From Burkholderiales bacterium UBA6064 (GTDB lineage: Bacteria > Pseudomonadota > Gammaproteobacteria > Burkholderiales > Burkholderiaceae_B): a DNA stretch of 12,129 nucleotides. The translations under genes and the position numbers were made by a program. This document shows positions 7,702 through 12,129 of this stretch, in pieces. The stretch is from positions 11,337 to 23,465 of the forward strand of contig DIYC01000137.1 of assembly GCA_002428895.1 (NCBI GenBank). Direction: 5' to 3'. The stretch's first letter is position 1; each line of letters opens with the position of its first letter. The notes beneath the pieces were generated by a model. The model saw nothing but the letters and a program-made list of their open reading frames with translations, ran no database searches and was not told where the DNA came from.

Positions 7702-8802
7702 TCAAGAGGGCGTAACAATCCGAGCAAATTGCTCGGCCACCTGTTGCCAATCACGCGGAAACTTGCTTAAAGGCTCATCATAATTGGGGCGCCAACCCGA
7801 TAGCAACAACTGATGTAGTTCACTCATTTTTCTTGATAAGTCATCTACACAGTTTGGCTTAAAATAAATGGCGCTGTCTTCACACATTTCATGTGCGTAA
7901 GGTAAGTTTGGGCAAATAATCGGCAGGCCTAAATACATGGCTTCCAGTAACGGAAACCCAAAACTTTCTTCATTCGACAAAAACAACACAAAGTCACACG
8001 CCTGGTACTGTTGAATCATTTCATCTGGATTTAAATAACCCATGCACGTAACCGATTGAATGGGTGGCACTGCCCACTCTTCGGGTGTAATAGTTAAAAC
8101 CACATCCATCGGGCAAGCAGATATTGTTGTGTACAAACGCTTTAACAACACGTGGTTTTTATGCGGATACGCACAAGCCGGGTAAAACGCTTTTAAGCGA
8201 GTGTGGGCGTTTGCGACGTAGGTCAGTTTTGGTTTTAAGGTTTTGCCCAAAAGCCAGTTGGGCACCGGCTGGCGAACAATCTCAATGGGTCGCTTATATT
8301 CTGGAAATTGCTTGTGTAATCGCGACTTCATCACCTGCGTTTGCACAATCAGCCCCTGGGTATACTTTAAAGTGTGTTTAAACAACCAACGCACCACCGC
8401 AAATTTAATCGCTTTCGTCATGCTCAACTGGCTGTTTTGATTCACCAGCAAAGACTGTTGCACAAACACAAATTGTCGGCCTGGTAATCGCAGGGGTAAA
8501 TCACCTAAAACCAGCAAGGTGCCCGCGCCCTTAAATTGCTGAGATGGAAACAAACACTCCACCACACGCGACACGCTGTTGGGCAAACGCCTTTTAAAGC
8601 GCAGCAACTGAATAGTCGGCTTGCAGGCCGTAATCAAATCGCACAGCACGGGATTACTTGCTGGGGCATAACACACCTGCACCTCGCACTGATGAATCAA
8701 CGCAGGCAATAAGGAACGGACTAATTGATCAGCCCCTGCGCCAGTAATGTTGGTGCAATGCACTCTTAGGCGGCGTACTGCCTGTTCTGGTTTAACTGCC
8801 AT
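7702..8802 (-). CDS. Glycosyltransferase family 4 (GT-B fold)
   Basis: This 366-residue retaining-type GT-B glycosyltransferase has its donor-binding C-terminal half well marked. YPHKNHVLLKRL (212-223) is the typical link into the second Rossmann domain. MGYLNPDEMIQQYQACDFVLFLSNEESFGFPLLEAM contains the E-x7-E motif (E279, E287). LGLPIICPNLPYAHEM follows and is the usual GT4 continuation. The N-terminal half begins RLRVHCTNITGAGADQLVRSLL, consistent with the glycine-rich acceptor-side loop. The start ATG 8802 overlaps the stop of the previous gene by 11 bases (ATGGCAGTTAA), with a modest GAAGG sequence eleven bases upstream. It is one of three or four candidates for the sugar-adding steps, and a mannosyl- or fucosyltransferase role is possible but unproven. 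Confidence 0.9.
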   Translation of the reverse strand: MAVKPEQAVRRLRVHCTNITGAGADQLVRSLLPALIHQCEVQVCYAPASNPVLCDLITACKPTIQLLRFKRRLPNSVSRVVECLFPSQQFKGAGTLLVLGDLPLRLPGRQFVFVQQSLLVNQNSQLSMTKAIKFAVVRWLFKHTLKYTQGLIVQTQVMKSRLHKQFPEYKRPIEIVRQPVPNWLLGKTLKPKLTYVANAHTRLKAFYPACAYPHKNHVLLKRLYTTISACPMDVVLTITPEEWAVPPIQSVTCMGYLNPDEMIQQYQACDFVLFLSNEESFGFPLLEAMYLGLPIICPNLPYAHEMCEDSAIYFKPNCVDDLSRKMSELHQLLLSGWRPNYDEPLSKFPRDWQQVAEQFARIVTPS

Positions 8803-9817
8803 TCAATGCTTGACCTTCAAGCCATGCTTTTAAACGCAAGGGACAGCACTGCTTCACAAAAGCATTGAATTCTGCCTGCGCCTGCGGGTCAACTCGCGGC
8901 AAACCTTGCCTGCATTTTTCCTCAAGCTGATCGCTGTGCTCACAATACACATAGCACGCAGCAGGCACCCCACTGATTGGATAAGTACTCACCACCAACA
9001 TGCGCATTTTATAAGCTTCTAACACCTTAGAAGGAAAATTGTATTGATTGGCAAAATTGGCTTCATCACGAATCAACAACAAACCCGTCACTTGTTTACA
9101 CAGTGCGAGATACGCCTGCCAATCAAGCTTACCCACAAATTCAAGATTAACGGGTAATTCTTCTTGTCTCATTTGACAAGTAGACTGCACAAATTGCTGG
9201 TACACCTGCTGGGTTTCAGTGACAACAATGCGAACGCTTGGGTTGTGTTGGGCAAGCGCCAACAACTGTTCAGGGTGATTGTGTGCCAACAAATTCGAAT
9301 TATACAGTAAGCGAATGGGCTGGCTCGTGGTTGGCTTTGGGCTTAACGACACCACTTCATGCGCAGGCACACTACCCGGAAACCAATACAGTTGATGTTT
9401 GGGTTTAAGTTGAGCCTGTATTGGGTAATACGGCAAACTCACCACCTTTAAAAACAAATTAAAAAACTGATTGCCAAAACGCTGCAAGCCCGTGCAATTA
9501 ATTCCATCGGCCAACAATAAATTAGGCCGCTGAAATCGCGTGAACACATAGACTAAGTAAAAGGGCAAATAGGCTTTGGGCAAATTATAAAAATAAACAC
9601 CACCCCTTTGCGCTTGAAATACAAATTTGATGAGTTGTATTGAATATTCTTTGAGCACCTGAAGGTGACCAATTAAACCTGACCGATACAAACAAGAAGG
9701 CACATCCAATAAAGTGGCTACGCCACTGGCCTGCAAAGCTTTAGCCAAAGCCAAACCAGGCATTTTTGCATTCAGCCCAAGGTTGCGCCCAGGTTGAGTT
9801 GAAATGAGTAACTGCAT
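8792..9817 (-). CDS. Divergent GT-B glycosyltransferase (GT4-like)
   Basis: This 341-residue protein begins MQLLISTQPGRNLGLNAKMP, typical of an N-terminal GT-B Rossmann domain, with a cytoplasmic character and no membrane anchor. The second domain starts near PIRLLYNSNLLAHNHPEQLL (167-186). LEFVGKLDWQAYLALCKQVTGLLLIRD (225-251) and NFPSKVLEAYKM (260-271) are the GT4-like donor-site region: the E in KVLEA is the usual nucleotide-sugar contact, while the paired E-x7-E is incomplete (N or Q lies at the first position). The frame opens further upstream to TTG 9916, but this would overlap the polymerase gene by 80 bases and add unrelated residues, so ATG 9817, 19 bases after the upstream stop, is chosen. 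The end overlaps the next glycosyltransferase by 11 bases. Specific donor and acceptor are unknown. Confidence 0.8.
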   Translation of the reverse strand: MQLLISTQPGRNLGLNAKMPGLALAKALQASGVATLLDVPSCLYRSGLIGHLQVLKEYSIQLIKFVFQAQRGGVYFYNLPKAYLPFYLVYVFTRFQRPNLLLADGINCTGLQRFGNQFFNLFLKVVSLPYYPIQAQLKPKHQLYWFPGSVPAHEVVSLSPKPTTSQPIRLLYNSNLLAHNHPEQLLALAQHNPSVRIVVTETQQVYQQFVQSTCQMRQEELPVNLEFVGKLDWQAYLALCKQVTGLLLIRDEANFANQYNFPSKVLEAYKMRMLVVSTYPISGVPAACYVYCEHSDQLEEKCRQGLPRVDPQAQAEFNAFVKQCCPLRLKAWLEGQALNGS

Positions 9818-9836
9818 GAATTTGATTTCAGCCCAA

Positions 9837-10868
9837 TTAAAATACCGAGAATTGACCCGAAAACGCTTTGCCCATCGCCAACACTTCCAAGACAAACGCC
9901 AAACCCTTAAACCCAAAATACAAACTCGTCACCAACACGCCGGCATTAAAACCTCGGTTAACTTGTAACACATAAAAAATAAACACCATGTAGGCAAAAA
10001 TAATGACGCGGTCACCCCCCACAACCATGACGGCCATTAGTAGAGGTAAAAATAATGCAGTGGCCACACGCTTTTTACTTGGACAAAAATAAATTAACCC
10101 AACATAAAAAACCGCCAATTGCACAAAGTCGAAAATCACACCAATACCATGTTTACCAAGATATTGGGCCAACTTCCAAAATAAATAATTGCCACCCACC
10201 ACCAACAAAGCAATGACTAGGAGCACCACAAGCAGGGTGGCTTTAAACCGATCTTTTTTAATAAAAAAAAGGTCGCGATAACGTACACGTAAATCTAAAT
10301 TTTTTAACATCAACGCCGCACACACAATGGCCATTTGTAGATGTGAAAAAATTGAAACCACTGCAAAGCCCTTGCTTAACAAAGGCCTCTGTTGACTCAC
10401 CAACACAGCTAAAAATAAAAAGATAAAACCAAACTTTAAGCGTTCGCCTGCAAAATACAAGACATACAAATAAAAATTGGTGGTAATAAATAACACCACA
10501 ATAAAAGGGTGTACTCGGCGGTCTAAAAGTATTTTAGCCAACACCCCCGCCATCAAGGCATTCACCAACGACATAGCGAGAAACTTGGGTAACCCTGCAT
10601 ACGCCAAAAGCCATGAGAAAAAGAAATGAGTTGCTTCAGGGGTAAAACTAAATTCTCTAAAATAAAAAGTGGCCGCTTCCAAAAACGGTTTATTCGCCAT
10701 TGCCTCATAAATGCGAATGTAGTGGTATTGGTCACCATCCACATAATAAGGTGACAGCCAAAGGCTGATGCAAAACACCAAACTGATTGAGACAAGAAAA
10801 CCAATTTGATCGGTAAAACTTAAAACCCGAACCGGCTGCACATTGTTTTGCAAGGTCGCTGTATTCAT
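9837..10868 (-). CDS. EpsG-like polytopic membrane protein, probable Wzy O-antigen polymerase
   Basis: This is a 343-residue, very hydrophobic protein with roughly nine to ten membrane segments, e.g. 22-40, 81-112, 120-138, 144-157, 166-188, 210-231, 245-261, 269-283 and 287-301. Between the first two is a polar periplasmic-type loop, YYVDGDQYHYIRIYE (41-55), as in EpsG-family proteins. GERLKFGFIFLFLAV (141-155) and SIFSHLQM (172-179) match the arginine and histidine positions usual in that family. Wzy enzymes join lipid-linked repeat units at the periplasmic face of the inner membrane; they vary so much in sequence that function is inferred from topology and context. The Wzz-like gene in the same operon supports this role. 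A Wzx flippase is less likely, since those have 12-14 segments and different motifs. The ATG at 10868 lies one base after the hisH stop. Confidence 0.75.
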   Translation of the reverse strand: MNTATLQNNVQPVRVLSFTDQIGFLVSISLVFCISLWLSPYYVDGDQYHYIRIYEAMANKPFLEAATFYFREFSFTPEATHFFFSWLLAYAGLPKFLAMSLVNALMAGVLAKILLDRRVHPFIVVLFITTNFYLYVLYFAGERLKFGFIFLFLAVLVSQQRPLLSKGFAVVSIFSHLQMAIVCAALMLKNLDLRVRYRDLFFIKKDRFKATLLVVLLVIALLVVGGNYLFWKLAQYLGKHGIGVIFDFVQLAVFYVGLIYFCPSKKRVATALFLPLLMAVMVVGGDRVIIFAYMVFIFYVLQVNRGFNAGVLVTSLYFGFKGLAFVLEVLAMGKAFSGQFSVF

Positions 10869-10869
10869 C

Positions 10870-11514
10870 TCAGTTTAAAAAACTCTTCAGCAACCGCAAA
10901 CCCACTTTGCCACTTTTTTCTGGGTGAAATTGAAAACCCGTGATATTGTCTTGTTGAACTGCTGCAGTAATTTGATAACCACCATAGCGATAGCTTGCCA
11001 ATACATTGGCTTGCTGGGATGGCTTAAAACAATAGGAGTGCACTAAATAAATTGATTCATCAGGGCTTAAAGGCAACAGCAAGGTATTTTGCCATGTTGT
11101 GTTTTCTGGTGGCGTTAAAGCAGCCCAACCAATATAAGGCGTTTTAAGTGCTTGCCCACTGGGTGTTAATTTCGGAATTGCCTCAACCCGCCCTGCAATC
11201 AGATTTAAACCGTCGGTTTCACCAAATTCTAAGCCTTTACTTGCAAACAACTGCATGCCCAAACAAATACCCAGTAAGGGTCGGCCTGTTTGCACAAACT
11301 CACGAATCGCGCTGTCTAAACCCCGCGACTGCAAACCCCGCATGCCATCAGCAAACGCACCCACACCGGGCAACACCAAACGCTCGGCGTGTACAATTTT
11401 TTGCGGGTCGCTGGTAATGATCACTTGGCTTGCATCACACACTTCAAAGGCACGTTGAACGCTGTATAAATTACCGGTGCCATAATCAATAACTGTAACA
11501 GTTCGGCGGGTCAT
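10870..11514 (-). CDS. hisH: HisH paralogue: glutaminase subunit of an imidazole-glycerol-phosphate-synthase-like pair, likely for amidinated sugar synthesis
   Basis: This 214-residue class I glutamine amidotransferase hydrolyses glutamine and passes ammonia to its HisF partner. The catalytic triad is visible: C84 (GICLGMQ), H197 and E199 (FQFHPEKSG). DYGTGNLYSVQRAF (10-23) and LPGVGAFADGM (48-58) are HisH signatures. The usual PHMGWN segment reads PYIGWAAL (126-133), so a normally conserved His and Asn are changed. The gene starts at ATG 11514, overlapping hisF by four bases (ATGA), with AAGGG seven bases upstream. It sits in a polysaccharide operon with no other his gene, so it is probably the second-copy type, as with wbpG-hisH-hisF in Pseudomonas aeruginosa O5 or wbuXYZ in E. 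coli. A role in histidine synthesis itself is the alternative and less likely. Confidence 0.9.
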   Translation of the reverse strand: MTRRTVTVIDYGTGNLYSVQRAFEVCDASQVIITSDPQKIVHAERLVLPGVGAFADGMRGLQSRGLDSAIREFVQTGRPLLGICLGMQLFASKGLEFGETDGLNLIAGRVEAIPKLTPSGQALKTPYIGWAALTPPENTTWQNTLLLPLSPDESIYLVHSYCFKPSQQANVLASYRYGGYQITAAVQQDNITGFQFHPEKSGKVGLRLLKSFLN

Positions 11515-12129
11515 GATACCGCCCTTAAGCGAACTGGTTGTTGTGAAGCAATCGCTCTGAGTTGGCTAATGGTTGCGCGTTCATAGTGCAACGCATCCGC
11601 AAAAGCAACGGCTTGCGCCCCTGCATCAATGGCAGCCAGCAGATGCTCGGCTTGCCCATAACCACCACTCAAAATAACAGGAACACTGGCGACACATTCT
11701 ACCGCTTTCAGTAGCTCTAAATCGAATCCTTTTCTCGTGCCTTCTTGATCAATCGACGTTAAAAGAATTTCACCTGCCCCCAATTCAATCGCTCGTTGAA
11801 CCCAGTCAAGCACCTCAAACGTGCTACGCTCACGACCACAATCGGTCATGACTTGCCAATGCCCAGCTTCTTGTCGTTTGGCTTCAACCGACAACACCAT
11901 GCATTGTGAACCAAATTTTTCTGCAACTTCGGTAATTAATTCGGGCCGCTGAACTGCTGCAGTATTAATGGCCACTTTATCTGCCCCCGCACGCAATAAC
12001 TGAGCAACATCGTCAACCGAACGCACGCCACCCCCCACTGTTAAGGGCACAAACACATCGTGCGCAGTTCGGCGAACAATTTCAAGCAAATTAGAACGAC
12101 CATACAAACTGGCCACGATATCCATATAG
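11511..12129 (-). CDS. hisF: HisF paralogue (cyclase-like subunit), 5' end cut by window edge
   Basis: The window holds the last 204-206 residues of a TIM-barrel protein of the HisF family, usually about 250 residues. The first ATG (12125) is internal: the codon before it is an in-frame Tyr, and about 50 residues carrying the first strand and catalytic Asp (D11 in the Thermotoga enzyme) lie beyond the edge. Visible features, counted from 12125, are PLTVGGGVRSVDD (27-39), LLTSIDQEGTRKGFD (121-135) with the second catalytic Asp at 126, and SGGYGQAEHLL (153-163). The segment DIVASLYGRSNLLEIVRRTA differs from histidine-pathway HisF and, from memory, resembles paralogues in surface-polysaccharide clusters. 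With HisH it would supply ammonia or the amidine nitrogen to a WbpG/PseA-type amidotransferase expected just upstream. Its stop overlaps the hisH start by four bases. Confidence 0.88.
   Translation of the reverse strand, partial: YMDIVASLYGRSNLLEIVRRTAHDVFVPLTVGGGVRSVDDVAQLLRAGADKVAINTAAVQRPELITEVAEKFGSQCMVLSVEAKRQEAGHWQVMTDCGRERSTFEVLDWVQRAIELGAGEILLTSIDQEGTRKGFDLELLKAVECVASVPVILSGGYGQAEHLLAAIDAGAQAVAFADALHYERATISQLRAIASQQPVRLRAVS
11522..11526 (-). promoter_or_regulatory. Ribosome binding site of hisH, inside the hisF 3' end
   Basis: AAGGG on the minus strand ends seven bases before the hisH ATG (11514), within the last codons of hisF. With the four-base ATGA overlap it fits coupled synthesis of the two subunits in equal amounts. 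Confidence 0.65.

Noticed and set aside
7692..7754. N-terminal extension of the GT2 gene to GTG 7754
   Set aside because: It overlaps the upstream gene by 53 bases, and the GT2 domain begins only after the two adjacent ATG codons at 7691/7688.
9818..9916. N-terminal extension of the glycosyltransferase to TTG 9916
   Set aside because: The added residues are Trp/Arg-rich without family resemblance and would overlap the polymerase gene by 80 bases. ATG 9817 begins a typical GT-B first strand.
10562..10804. Second minus-strand frame inside the polymerase gene
   Set aside because: It overlaps the long membrane-protein frame in another phase and has no support of its own.

Overview
The window is one stretch of a cell-surface polysaccharide cluster, most likely for a lipopolysaccharide O-antigen or a related Wzy-type polymer. 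It appears to come from a Gram-negative bacterium, probably a gammaproteobacterium of moderate to low GC. That assignment is inferred from gene content and protein style; no marker gene is present. All eleven genes lie on the minus strand, so transcription runs from the right edge to the left edge. Neighbours overlap or are separated by at most 29 bases, and no promoter, terminator, RNA gene, insertion sequence or CRISPR array was seen. This looks like the inside of a long operon whose two ends lie outside the window.

In order of transcription: (1) a right-truncated hisF paralogue and a complete hisH paralogue (12129-10870). This synthase pair, when it sits in O-antigen clusters, supplies ammonia for acetamidino (amidine) sugars together with a WbpG/WbuX/PseA-type amidotransferase. 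That third gene is not visible and would be expected just off the right edge. (2) A polytopic membrane protein resembling EpsG-type Wzy polymerases (10868-9837). (3) A block of transferases (9817-5205): two GT-B glycosyltransferases, one GT-A (family 2) glycosyltransferase, a small SAM-dependent methyltransferase, and a glycosyltransferase-like protein carrying the HP and SS motifs of bacterial sialyltransferases. (4) A Wzz/KpsE-type chain-length regulator (5215-3989). (5) gmd and fcl (3962-1868), which make GDP-L-fucose from GDP-mannose. (6) A left-truncated membrane O-acyltransferase with a C-terminal SGNH-like domain (1838-1), which is clearly more AT-rich than the rest.

Together the genes suggest a polymer that may contain fucose and an amidinated sugar, with possible methyl and O-acetyl decorations, polymerised by Wzy and length-controlled by Wzz. 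No Wzx flippase, initiating transferase, manB/manC or recognisable fucosyltransferase lies in the window. Points for a second look are the altered conserved residues in both HisH and HisF, the acyltransferase fused to a GSSR-type (not GDSH) SGNH domain, and the sialyltransferase-like motifs beside amidination genes. No wholly new type of system was recognised.
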